Shown here one piece after another: positions 8,638-16,073 of a DNA stretch of 64,000 nucleotides; the stretch's first letter is position 1; each line of letters begins with the position of its first letter. The position numbers and the translations under genes are program-made. The notes below the pieces were generated by a model that made no database searches, was not told the DNA's origin, and was given only the letters and a program-made list of their open reading frames with translations. Where the stretch lies: assembly GCF_017310015.1 (NCBI RefSeq), contig NZ_CP022297.1, positions 1,488,001 to 1,552,000 of the forward strand, in the 5' to 3' direction. The stretch is from Marinobacterium iners. GTDB taxonomy: Bacteria; Pseudomonadota; Gammaproteobacteria; Pseudomonadales; Balneatricaceae.

Positions 8638-9089
8638 GCGGTGTCTCCGAGGTAATGAGTGGTCGTGAATACATCAATCCAGAGCAATGTATTGGCGTCA
8701 TACTCCATCACATCGCCCTGATACCAGGCGATCGGTTGCAATGACTCTTCAGGTACCCAGCCAATCAGCGCGGTTCGTACAGCACCAATCAACGGCCGCA
8801 TCTCCTGCATCACTTCGTCGCCGGTTCGCCCTCTGGCGTTGCGGGATACGGTGATGACACCAAAGGTACACAGCGCCTGGTTGACACCCCGGCGCCGGTT
8901 GCCTTCAGGGCTGTCGGGTGAATGCGGGTTACGCTCTGCTGCCAGCACTACATAGGCGCTGCCGGGACGGTAGTCGCGTATGCTTTTGACCGCGCCGTAT
9001 TCGGCTGCACCACCCACGCCACCAATCAAGCCAGGCACTTGGTCGCGCAGGCGTTGCTGTATGGGAGTGGTGTCGAGGGGTTCGTTCAT
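8634..9089 (-). CDS. Mu gp37-like (DUF1834) minor tail / tail completion protein
   Basis: ATG at 9089 is preferred over an upstream in-frame Met because it follows a GGAGGGGG ribosome binding site. The 151-aa product (MNEPLDTTPIQQRLRDQVPG) contains YVVLAAERNPHS and a middle segment on TFGVITVSRNARGRTGDEVMQ, as in the Mu gp37/DUF1834 family. These proteins act at the head-tail junction or tail completion. It overlaps the DUF1320 gene by 4 bases. Confidence 0.8.
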   Translation of the reverse strand: MNEPLDTTPIQQRLRDQVPGLIGGVGGAAEYGAVKSIRDYRPGSAYVVLAAERNPHSPDSPEGNRRRGVNQALCTFGVITVSRNARGRTGDEVMQEMRPLIGAVRTALIGWVPEESLQPIAWYQGDVMEYDANTLLWIDVFTTTHYLGDTA

Positions 9090-9589
9090 ACACACCCCCT
9101 CCCAAATACGCGCCCATCCGACAAGAATTGCACATCCAAATCAGCGCCTTCAGTCTGTATAGGATCATCAGCCCCCAGACTGAACTTGCCGTCAGCCGTC
9201 AACTGAAGCAGCCGCATGGCATCGTTGTAGTCGCGCACGATGGGGTCATCCTTGCTGTCGCCAATACGGTCCTTGTGCAGCATGTAGCGCAGAATGGCGC
9301 GTGCCCAGGTGGTCACGATCGGCGGCACCGGGTTGAGCGGCAAGTAGCCTCGCCGGGCCAGGAAGCCATCGATTACCGACTTGGCATCTGCCATGGCATC
9401 TTCAATGGTGCCCAGCGCCTCATCGGCAACCTCGATCTCTTCGATTGACCAGGTCGAGCGATCGGCACCGGTCAGGGTCGCTTCCATCAGCTCGGAATCG
9501 ACCACAGCCTCGTGCTCAGGAGTGGCAATTTGGGCCAGTTCTCGGGCACCGGGGCGCTTGGCGAGCTGATCAGAAGTGATGTAGCTCAT
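9086..9589 (-). CDS. DUF1320 family protein (Mu gp36-like)
   Basis: A 167-aa protein starting MSYITSDQLAKRPGARELAQ with the DUF1320 layout: an N-terminal SYIT..QL motif, a central helix around DAKSVIDGFLARRGYLPL followed by PPIVTTWARAILRYML, and a C-terminal acidic tail. Mu gp36 relatives are probable head-tail connector proteins. Order T, gp35-like, gp36-like, gp37-like is the same as in Mu. It overlaps both neighbours by 4 bases. Confidence 0.88.
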   Translation of the reverse strand: MSYITSDQLAKRPGARELAQIATPEHEAVVDSELMEATLTGADRSTWSIEEIEVADEALGTIEDAMADAKSVIDGFLARRGYLPLNPVPPIVTTWARAILRYMLHKDRIGDSKDDPIVRDYNDAMRLLQLTADGKFSLGADDPIQTEGADLDVQFLSDGRVFGRGCV

Positions 9590-9900
9590 CGGGTCATCCG
9601 CTCGTCGGTGAAGGTTACGCGCTCAACAACCAGGTTCGGTTCCTGCTCCAGGGTCTCCAACTGGCCCTCCTCAAGTTCCTCCATCGCGACACCAAACCCT
9701 TCGCGGGTAAAGCGCATGCCGCAACGGCGGAAACTGGCTTTCACCGAGCGTACCCAGATGCCTTCGATCTCGTCTTCAGTCGCTGCTTTCGCTTCCGGCG
9801 CATCCTTGGCCGAGCTCTGTTCGGTGGTGTTCGGGGTTGCCGGTTCGGGGGGCTTTGAAGTGGCATTACGGCGTCCGCTTGTGCTTTTAGGTGCTGCCAT
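9586..9900 (-). CDS. HI1506/Mu gp35-like phage protein
   Basis: A 104-aa product with a disordered Pro/Ser/Thr/Ala-rich N-terminal third (MAAPKSTSGRRNATSKPPEP) and a folded C-terminal part (EIEGIWVRSVKASFRRCGMRFTREG). This two-part design and the position between the major head gene and the DUF1320 gene match the gp35/HI1506-like proteins of Mu-type phages, whose role is not established. It overlaps the DUF1320 gene by 4 bases. Confidence 0.75.
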   Translation of the reverse strand: MAAPKSTSGRRNATSKPPEPATPNTTEQSSAKDAPEAKAATEDEIEGIWVRSVKASFRRCGMRFTREGFGVAMEELEEGQLETLEQEPNLVVERVTFTDERMTR

Positions 9901-9935
9901 CGCTTAGTCCTCAATCAAGGCCGGGGAGGCGCCGC

Positions 9936-10838
9936 TCACGCGGTCGCCAGCCAGGGGTTCATGATCAGTTTGGAGGTGTTGGCCCACTCGTTGGTCTCAC
10001 CTCCGGCCGCCAGCAGGTTCTGCACGACTTTGCGCGCTGCGCCCTCCATGGTGGATGGCACCATGGTGTGGGTATGACGCAATGCCAGCGGACGCCCATG
10101 GTCACCCTTCATCGCCTGCAGGCGTTCGCGTGCTGCCTTGTAGTTGGCCGCATTGAATTCCTGCTTGGAGCGAACCGCCAGCATCCACAGCCCCGGTCCT
10201 GCATTCACACGCGCATCGGTCCCGAACAGGAACTTGTCCTTCATGAACACTTCGCTGTCGTTCAGGTTGGTGATGGAGCGGAAGTCATAATCGCGGCGCT
10301 TCTGGAACACCATCGGCTTGATGGCACGGCTCAGGTCCATCACGTACCAGGCATCACCGGTACCGCCCATATCATTGCTGACCGACACCTCCTTGCCGGC
10401 AGCATTCAGCACTGGGTGGTCGGTATCGAACAACGGCTGACCATCAAAGCAGGTCGGGTTGCTTTCCAGTACTTCGACTGCCAGTTCGTTGGGGTGCTCG
10501 CGGCTGGAGCGGCCGAACTCGTTGAACACCGGCCCATACAGGCCGTAGGTATCATCTTCAATGGCGTCGCGCTCGACACCTTCGGTGAGTTCGAACTTGC
10601 GGTTCTTGATACTGAAGTCACCGCCTTCCAGGGAGTGAATAACCCGGTCGCCCAGCCACTCACGCATACGCGGCAGCGACTTGAGGAAGGGATACACCTC
10701 AACGGCCGTGGTGGACGGTACAACGGTACAGAACTGCTCAAACAGCGAACCGTCATCACCGAGTGAGTCGAAGCCCTGCTGGAAGTGGGTTTTGTACGCT
10801 TTGAAAAGCGCTTGCAAGTTGGCAGATGTCAGATCCAT
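9936..10838 (-). CDS. Major head subunit, Mu gpT-like
   Basis: A 300-aa protein starting MDLTSANLQALFKAYKTHFQQGFDS, with central PSRAIKPMVFQ-type and FGTDARVNAGPGLW-type segments (here DLSRAIKPMVFQKRRDYDF and FLFGTDARVNAGPG) and a C-terminal EWANTSKLIMNPWLA. These are hallmarks of Mu-like major capsid proteins (gpT, HK97 fold). It is preceded by the decoration-type gene and the protease/scaffold gene, the usual capsid order. Confidence 0.93.
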   Translation of the reverse strand: MDLTSANLQALFKAYKTHFQQGFDSLGDDGSLFEQFCTVVPSTTAVEVYPFLKSLPRMREWLGDRVIHSLEGGDFSIKNRKFELTEGVERDAIEDDTYGLYGPVFNEFGRSSREHPNELAVEVLESNPTCFDGQPLFDTDHPVLNAAGKEVSVSNDMGGTGDAWYVMDLSRAIKPMVFQKRRDYDFRSITNLNDSEVFMKDKFLFGTDARVNAGPGLWMLAVRSKQEFNAANYKAARERLQAMKGDHGRPLALRHTHTMVPSTMEGAARKVVQNLLAAGGETNEWANTSKLIMNPWLATA

Positions 10839-10852
10839 GGTGTTCTCCTCGG

Positions 10853-11260
10853 TTATGCGATCTCAACCCAGACGCCGAGATCATCGACATCCACAATTTT
10901 TCCGGCGGCACTGCGGGTGCCGGTGCCATCGGTCGCGGCGACCGTCTGGTCATCCACGATGTAAGCCGTGCCCCCGATATGGGTGCGATCGACCGTGTCG
11001 GTGCCATCGTTTTCAAAACGCCAGGTGCCTTTCTCTGTCTCAATCGACTCAGCCCCTGCGGCGCCGGCGCTGTTATCGACGGTGGCCATAGCAACCCCTC
11101 GTGCAGTCAGCCCAGTGCCAGTGACCCCTTTCGTGGCATTGCCACTGGCATCCAGCACCACCAGCGCACCGGCAAAAATCACGACGGCTGCGGCCATTGG
11201 GTCGTTGCAGCGCTTATTCAGGCGCTCCGGGGTGTTACGTTCTTTGGTCAGTGCAGTCAC
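10853..11260 (-). CDS. Capsid decoration/stabilisation-type protein (putative)
   Basis: A 135-aa beta-rich, Ala/Gly/Thr-rich protein (MTALTKERNTPERLNKRCNDPMA) with segments VIFAGALVVLDASGNATKGVTG and GTAYIVDDQTVAATDGTG. Proteins of this composition lie between protease/scaffold and major head genes in B3/D3112-like phages and decorate the capsid surface. I assign it by composition and position, not by a specific motif. The next gene follows after 14 bases. Confidence 0.75.
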   Translation of the reverse strand: MTALTKERNTPERLNKRCNDPMAAAVVIFAGALVVLDASGNATKGVTGTGLTARGVAMATVDNSAGAAGAESIETEKGTWRFENDGTDTVDRTHIGGTAYIVDDQTVAATDGTGTRSAAGKIVDVDDLGVWVEIA

Positions 11261-11271
11261 GGATCACCTCC

Positions 11272-11778
11272 TTAATGGGCCTGAACAGGGTTGGCAGCAC
11301 GATAGGCTTCAGGGGTGATCCCCATCGACTTACAAACAGCCAGCTCTTCTGTGGAAAGTGCGTCAGGCTTAGCCTCGGGCACCGGCGGCTTGCCATTGGT
11401 CTGAGTGGCCCCTTTCAAGGCGGCCACAGCCGGAGCGTCCTGCAAGTAGTTTTTGCATGCCGCAAGTCCCTGCTGCTTGAGCCAGTCAGCTGTTGCCTGG
11501 CCCGCGATACGTCCATCGTCTAAGCCCTGCTTGATCAGCATATCCAGCTCGGCGGTTTCATTACCGGCCTTGAGCGCGGCCAGCTGCTGATTGGCCTCAT
11601 TGAGTACCGCTACAGGCACAAACTGGGACATATCCGGCTTGGCAGTTGCCTTGAGTGCGGCCACCTCGTCTTTTGCATCCTTGGCAGAGGACTTCAGTGC
11701 CACAATAGCTGCCTCGATCTGCTCGTCGGTGGCGCCGTCTTCCAGGCCCAGCGCCTTGAGCAATTTCGCTTTATCCAT
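11272..11778 (-). CDS. Internal scaffold protein (gpZ-like), nested in frame in the protease gene
   Basis: An in-frame ATG at 11778 (MDKAKLLKALGLEDG) is preceded by GAGGAGG at about 5 nt, the strongest ribosome binding site in this gene. It would produce a 168-aa scaffold protein identical to the C-terminus of the protease, as gpZ is made within gpI in Mu. The product is acidic and helical with Ala/Lys-rich coiled coil. Only the site itself is seen; independent translation is inferred. Confidence 0.7.
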   Translation of the reverse strand: MDKAKLLKALGLEDGATDEQIEAAIVALKSSAKDAKDEVAALKATAKPDMSQFVPVAVLNEANQQLAALKAGNETAELDMLIKQGLDDGRIAGQATADWLKQQGLAACKNYLQDAPAVAALKGATQTNGKPPVPEAKPDALSTEELAVCKSMGITPEAYRAANPVQAH

Positions 11779-12288
11779 ACTGTCCTCCTCAGGTTCGATG
11801 GATTCGGTTGAGGCCATGCGCGCCGCTGCCAATGCAGGAACGGCGGTATCGATAGCCGGGGTGTTCGTCAGGGCGATATGCAGGATGTCCAGCGGTTCGC
11901 CGTTCTGGTCATAGGGAAATACAGGAGAGAGATAGCGGTATTCATCCGCATTGATCGCCTGGCTGGCAGCTGCCGTCCAGGTCACACGGCCATACAATCC
12001 ATCATCACGCCATTGCAGGCTGTTACGGTCCACCCAACCAGCTGCTGGTGCAGGTTTGCCATTCTGGTCTGCCAGCAGCGTTTGATGTTCATAGTCAATG
12101 GCGATATCGGTGCTGCGGGCAGCCGCCAGGGATATGATCTGCTGCGCACGGGTCTCCGTCAGGTTCCAGGGCCCAGATCCGGCCAGTGCGCCACGAGGCG
12201 CTTCAAAGCGCCCACCCGGCATCAGGCGCACCACATCGGTATTGGGCATGACTTGCAGAGCACAGGCGGCGATCAACAGCTTTTTCAT
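11272..12288 (-). CDS. Head maturation protease with C-terminal scaffold, Mu gpI-like
   Basis: ATG at 12288 (MKKLLIAACALQVMPNTDVV) is preferred; the frame also has TTG at 12324. The protease domain covers roughly residues 1-165, with IDYEHQTLLADQNGKPAPAAGWV and YLSPVFPYDQNGEPLDILHIALTNTPAI, the conserved His and following Ser/Pro motif region of Mu I proteins. From about 170 on it is an acidic, coiled-coil scaffold. The protease removes scaffold during capsid maturation. A second start at 11778 makes the scaffold alone. A late repeat element lies upstream (12374-12394). Confidence 0.9.
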   Translation of the reverse strand: MKKLLIAACALQVMPNTDVVRLMPGGRFEAPRGALAGSGPWNLTETRAQQIISLAAARSTDIAIDYEHQTLLADQNGKPAPAAGWVDRNSLQWRDDGLYGRVTWTAAASQAINADEYRYLSPVFPYDQNGEPLDILHIALTNTPAIDTAVPALAAARMASTESIEPEEDSMDKAKLLKALGLEDGATDEQIEAAIVALKSSAKDAKDEVAALKATAKPDMSQFVPVAVLNEANQQLAALKAGNETAELDMLIKQGLDDGRIAGQATADWLKQQGLAACKNYLQDAPAVAALKGATQTNGKPPVPEAKPDALSTEELAVCKSMGITPEAYRAANPVQAH

Positions 12289-12373
12289 TACATGACTCGC
12301 TCCGGTCAGGGTGACTGGTTTCAAATGCGTTTTTACTGCGTTCGAAGTCAGCCTAAGCGGAGTGACCCGGTGT

Positions 12374-12394
12374 GTAATTTGAACGGGGGCAAAA
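12374..12394 (-). promoter_or_regulatory. Late repeat element, copy B (upstream of protease/scaffold gene)
   Basis: Minus strand TTTTGCCC, CC, GTTCAAATTAC. It differs from copies A and C only in the two middle bases. It lies 50 bp before the TTG at 12324 and 86 bp before the preferred ATG at 12288, and downstream of two hairpins that could end transcription of the G gene. Probably part of a second late promoter. Confidence 0.65.
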
Positions 12395-12470
12395 CTTGCA
12401 GACGGGGTGTTTCAGCTCTGAAACAGCAAATGCAGGTCAGGACTGGCACGCAATCCTTTTTATAAAAGCG

Positions 12471-12496
12471 AAAATGGCCTTGTGACGGCCTTTTTG
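12471..12496 (-). terminator. Possible terminator downstream of gene G
   Basis: GGCC, a 7-nt spacer and GGCC form a short stem flanked by A-runs on one side and T-runs on the other (AAAATGGCC...GGCCTTTTT on the plus strand), so it could act in both directions. It lies between the G-like gene and late repeat copy B. The stem is short and has a mismatch, so this is tentative. Confidence 0.4.
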
Positions 12497-12521
12497 AGGG
12501 CTGGTGGCAGTGGTTGTAGCC

Positions 12522-12556
12522 CTGAGCGCCTGTCAGGGGCTTAGAAAGGCGCTCAG
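12522..12556 (-). terminator. Inverted repeat after gene G
   Basis: CTGAGCGCC (12522-12530) and GGCGCTCAG (12548-12556) form a perfect 9-bp stem with a 17-nt loop, just after the stop codon of the G-like gene. No U-run follows, so it may be a Rho-dependent pause, an RNA-stabilising 3' hairpin or part of a tandem terminator with 12471-12496. Confidence 0.4.
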
Positions 12557-12569
12557 GCGGTCGGTGGTA

Positions 12570-13142
12570 TTATCGACTGGATACCGCCCTGGCGAGGTAA
12601 TCACGCGCCATAGCCAGCAGGTCGTTGTTATCCTCGTCACTGGTTCCCAACCAGGGGCGTGCCGGGATCTTGGTTTTGTGCGCACCGATGTTCGCGTTTT
12701 GGGCGAAGTCAGATTTTCCAGGTTTAACGAACCGGCTGCCGACAGACCCGTCCCGATTGCGCTTGAAGTACAGGGTGGTATCCCGTGCTTGGTGTTGGAT
12801 CTCGGCGCCAAACTGATGCACTGCACCGTAGGGGCGATCGGTACCGAAGGCCAGACCTTCATCATCAATCACACCCCGCAACGTATTCATCAGGTAGCCG
12901 CGCAACACCAGAGTCTTGTCAGAATTCTGCTTCTTGCGCTCTCGGTACCGAGGCGAAAGTGGTGCCCAAGGCGTACCATCGGGCGCACGCTGATCACTGA
13001 AACGCTTTCGATGGGTACGGGTCAGGTATTCACGAATGTTGGCCAGCATCGGCCGTGGGTTCTCCAGCGCCTCCAATGCCGTAGTTAATGAACGACTGGC
13101 AGACTGGTTGTTCAGCTCGATATCGATACGCGCACCGGCCAT
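12570..13142 (-). CDS. Phage virion morphogenesis protein, Mu gpG-like
   Basis: A 190-aa basic protein starting MAGARIDIELNNQSASRSLT. The central part (IREYLTRTHRKRFSDQRAPDGTPWAPLSPRY) is the signature of the Mu gpG / phage virion morphogenesis family, proteins needed for tail completion or head-tail joining. C-terminal KIPARPWLGTSDEDNNDLL is the usual family ending (RPFLG-like). It follows the F-like gene with a gap of about 90 bp and is the last gene before a probable terminator. Confidence 0.9.
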   Translation of the reverse strand: MAGARIDIELNNQSASRSLTTALEALENPRPMLANIREYLTRTHRKRFSDQRAPDGTPWAPLSPRYRERKKQNSDKTLVLRGYLMNTLRGVIDDEGLAFGTDRPYGAVHQFGAEIQHQARDTTLYFKRNRDGSVGSRFVKPGKSDFAQNANIGAHKTKIPARPWLGTSDEDNNDLLAMARDYLARAVSSR

Positions 13143-13233
13143 GGTTTTCTCCTATAATTGGGTTAACCGCGATGAATACGCCCCCGGCAATTGGGCCGCC
13201 AAGCATCGCGGGACCGCAGGTGCCGGCCTGCGG

Positions 13234-14484
13234 TCACTCCTCATCTCTGCTGTACAATCTGACACCCACCCGCATATCGTCGATGTCATGAGCATCGGGC
13301 TGAAACACGGTGACCCCGCTCCACCCATCGGCTGCAATCTCGAACACGGCCAACGCCGGCAAGATCTGATTCGGCAGGCTGAACTGGGCGATATAGCGGC
13401 GGCGAACAATGGCTTTCTTCTGGGCATGGTGCCATTCCAGGCGGACCCAGATCTCATCCGGATCGGTCACGGCTTCGGCCAGTAACGGCAAGTAGCTGCC
13501 ACGGCCACGTTTGTCGGCTTTCAAAGCGCCAGTGCTGCGATCGGTAAACAGATCCTTACCCATCACCAGGCGCTCATCAATCACGTCACGGTATACAACA
13601 GGGCTATCCAGGTCGGCTCCAAACGGTTGCAGGAAGGCACGGGCGTACTCTTCCTGCGTCAACCCTTCGGGCAGCAGCTGGTCCGGGTTGGCCGGACGTG
13701 GCTCAGGCAATGGCGCATTGGGGCGGGTATTGGGCAAACCCTGGCCACCGGTCGAGCCAGAGATCGGTGGCTCAGGGCGTTCAGGCGGAATAGCACTCTG
13801 TAAACGGGCACGGCCGGGGGTGTACTCAAAGCCGGGATCGATCCCCTCGGGCACCCGTACGTTGCGGGGGCCGCTGGGGCTGCGCTGGCCGATTTCGACC
13901 GTTTGCCAGTTCTCAGCCGGGGCATCGCCCAACTTTAGCTGTTGTTGCTGGATGTCATACTCCGACAGGCCGGTGACATAGCACTGGCAACCCCAGCCAC
14001 CCGGCGGGAAGTGCGCCTTCCACCAAAGGTTATCGGCGCGCAGGATAAGACCATCCCATGCCAGGTGATGCTCACGCGGGTGGGTAACGGAATCGTTATG
14101 GTGGTATTGCCAGTACGGCAGTGTGTCGCGGTCGTTCCACAGCTGTTCGAACCGGCCCGCGTTGTAGCTGCTGAACAGGTTGGTTTCATAGATCACCCGG
14201 CTGCGCCAGTTGCGACCGCCGTTATAGTCCCAGCCGTGTTTTGAAACGATGTTGTCAAAATCCTTGCGGAAGTCTTCCAGGGTGCCGCCGTCAGTGATCA
14301 TGCGTTCGATGGACTCGCGGAAGTCGCCCACGATCGCATCGCGGTTGGCGCCGGCCACCATAAACGCCCAGTCATGTTCCTGGGTGTAGATATCGGTCCA
14401 GTGGCGCGTCGGGATGTTCAGCTTCTGCCGAATAAAGTCGATCTGCTGCGGGAACGGCACCGAGCCATAGGACACGCTGGGCAT
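13234..14484 (-). CDS. Minor head protein, Mu gpF-like, with a probable C-terminal PBECR-type nuclease domain
   Basis: 416 aa. The N-terminal part carries the phage head morphogenesis (MuF/SPP1 gp7) domain: WRSRVIYETNLFSSYNAGRFEQL and NLWWKAHFPPGGWGCQC, about residues 80-190. A Pro-rich linker follows, and the last 120 residues (RDVIDERLVMGKDLFTDRSTG, PDEIWVRLEWHHAQKKAIVRRRYIAQF) resemble phage-Barnase-EndoU-ColicinE5/D-RelE (PBECR2) domains found on many MuF proteins. MuF proteins are in the capsid near the portal, so such a domain may be delivered into the host. Toxic activity is inferred from the family, not shown. It overlaps the portal gene by one base. Confidence 0.88.
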   Translation of the reverse strand: MPSVSYGSVPFPQQIDFIRQKLNIPTRHWTDIYTQEHDWAFMVAGANRDAIVGDFRESIERMITDGGTLEDFRKDFDNIVSKHGWDYNGGRNWRSRVIYETNLFSSYNAGRFEQLWNDRDTLPYWQYHHNDSVTHPREHHLAWDGLILRADNLWWKAHFPPGGWGCQCYVTGLSEYDIQQQQLKLGDAPAENWQTVEIGQRSPSGPRNVRVPEGIDPGFEYTPGRARLQSAIPPERPEPPISGSTGGQGLPNTRPNAPLPEPRPANPDQLLPEGLTQEEYARAFLQPFGADLDSPVVYRDVIDERLVMGKDLFTDRSTGALKADKRGRGSYLPLLAEAVTDPDEIWVRLEWHHAQKKAIVRRRYIAQFSLPNQILPALAVFEIAADGWSGVTVFQPDAHDIDDMRVGVRLYSRDEE

Positions 14485-16073
14485 CAGGACTGTTCCTCTT
14501 TGATCTCATTCATGCCCGCCAGATGAGCAGCAGCACCGGCTTCAGCCAGCGCCTCAGCGTACCGATCCAGTGACAGGTTGGGATACACCGTCAGCAAGCG
14601 ATCGCGCAGTTCTTCAAGGCTGCCCACCTCATTCGCCAAGGTTCGCACTTGGTTGATCCATTCAGTTTGTGCCGGTTCTGCCGCTGCACGCGCTTGTTCC
14701 TGCATCTGAGCTGGTGGCTGGGTAGCTGGTGGTATATCCGCTCGCAGGGCCGCGATCGGGGCCTGTCGGGTGGCGCCCAAGGCAACAGGCTCAGTGGGTA
14801 AAGGCTGGACGGCAGGCTTCAGTACTTCATCTTTCTCGGTAGCTTCCGGTATGCCGGTCTTCTCATGTGCCCACCAGACCGGTATCCGCATCCCCATATC
14901 GACAAAGGTCGGCAACGACTGTGACAGGGCGGCATAGTCCTTGGCCTCTTCGGTTTCCAGGTAGAACTGGGGCGCCCGACGGATATCGTCGATGCCGAAG
15001 TTCATGGCGGCCATCGGCCAGAGCATGCAGCGCTTGATGGTGCCTGCGTACTGGCGTGCATCAGCCCGAATCAGGCTGGCCTGACCACGCTCATGTACAT
15101 TGCCCAATGCGTTGGTGTTGGTACCTTCACCGGTACCGCTGGTCAGCGTTCCGCCCAAGATGGATTTGGCGATGGAGCGTTCACACCAGTCCAGCATCAG
15201 CTTGAACATGTCAGCTCCACCAGCGGCACCCGCCGCCGTCATGAACTCAATGCTCATGCCCTCGGGGATGATGCCGGCAGCGTTGTGCCCAAGGCTGGTG
15301 ACGGCACGAAGCAACGTGGCTTTCTCAGACGGTTTAGCGTTACTGGGGTATTTACCGATACGTGCTGGCAATCCGTAGATTTCCAACAGTTCGGCCAGGT
15401 CAGAGACCGAGAAATGCTTGAACAGGTATGGCCAGGCCAGCTGACGGTGCAGGCCACTGCGGGCTACATAACCCGGTTTGGCACGGTGACGGTGTTGCAC
15501 CCAGCCCAACGGCCAAAGATCGGCTCCTTGAGCGCTGTTGTCACGTAGGGTAATCAGGTTCTGGTCATCCGGGTGCAAGCGAAACCAGCTATGTGGGCGC
15601 AGCTCAGGCTGCTCGACAAAACGCAGGCTGCCATCCAATGCCCAGGACTGTTCCAGGTTGACCCAACCGTGGCCGATGCCAGCCCCCAGATCAATGATCA
15701 GATCTTCTACTTCAAGGCCGGCAAAGGCCTCGGCGGCCTGATCGGCGGCTCTCTTCTCCTGGCGGCTGGCATTGTCTGGCGGCACGATCTGCCACTCCAG
15801 TTCAGCGGCCAGCTGGCGGCGCTTGGCAATGTCGGCCCCGATCTGGGTATCACGCTCTTCCATATCCTCAAACAGCTCGCTCTGCGCCTTCAAATCGCCT
15901 TGCTCGGCGGCCTCAAGGATCTCGTGCAAGCGTGCCGGCGTCAGGCCCCGGCTGGGGTGTTCAGCGAACTCGCGCTTCAGCTGAGCCACTCGGGCATCGC
16001 CGGTCTGGTTCTCTTTAAGTGCCTGCTGACTATCGCCGAACAAACGGCGCATAAACCCTGGAATCTTTACCAT
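14484..16073 (-). CDS. Portal protein, Mu gp29-like (DUF935)
   Basis: A 529-aa protein with the DUF935 layout: MVKIPGFMRRLFGDSQQAL, LTPARLHEILEAAEQGDLKAQSELFEDMEERDTQIGADIAKRR near residue 60, and the core LEQSWALDGSLRFVEQPELRPHSWFRL. The C-terminal 130 residues are Ala/Gln/Pro-rich. It forms the portal ring through which DNA enters and leaves. It lies between the terminase and F genes, overlapping both slightly, as in Mu. Confidence 0.94.
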   Translation of the reverse strand: MVKIPGFMRRLFGDSQQALKENQTGDARVAQLKREFAEHPSRGLTPARLHEILEAAEQGDLKAQSELFEDMEERDTQIGADIAKRRQLAAELEWQIVPPDNASRQEKRAADQAAEAFAGLEVEDLIIDLGAGIGHGWVNLEQSWALDGSLRFVEQPELRPHSWFRLHPDDQNLITLRDNSAQGADLWPLGWVQHRHRAKPGYVARSGLHRQLAWPYLFKHFSVSDLAELLEIYGLPARIGKYPSNAKPSEKATLLRAVTSLGHNAAGIIPEGMSIEFMTAAGAAGGADMFKLMLDWCERSIAKSILGGTLTSGTGEGTNTNALGNVHERGQASLIRADARQYAGTIKRCMLWPMAAMNFGIDDIRRAPQFYLETEEAKDYAALSQSLPTFVDMGMRIPVWWAHEKTGIPEATEKDEVLKPAVQPLPTEPVALGATRQAPIAALRADIPPATQPPAQMQEQARAAAEPAQTEWINQVRTLANEVGSLEELRDRLLTVYPNLSLDRYAEALAEAGAAAHLAGMNEIKEEQS

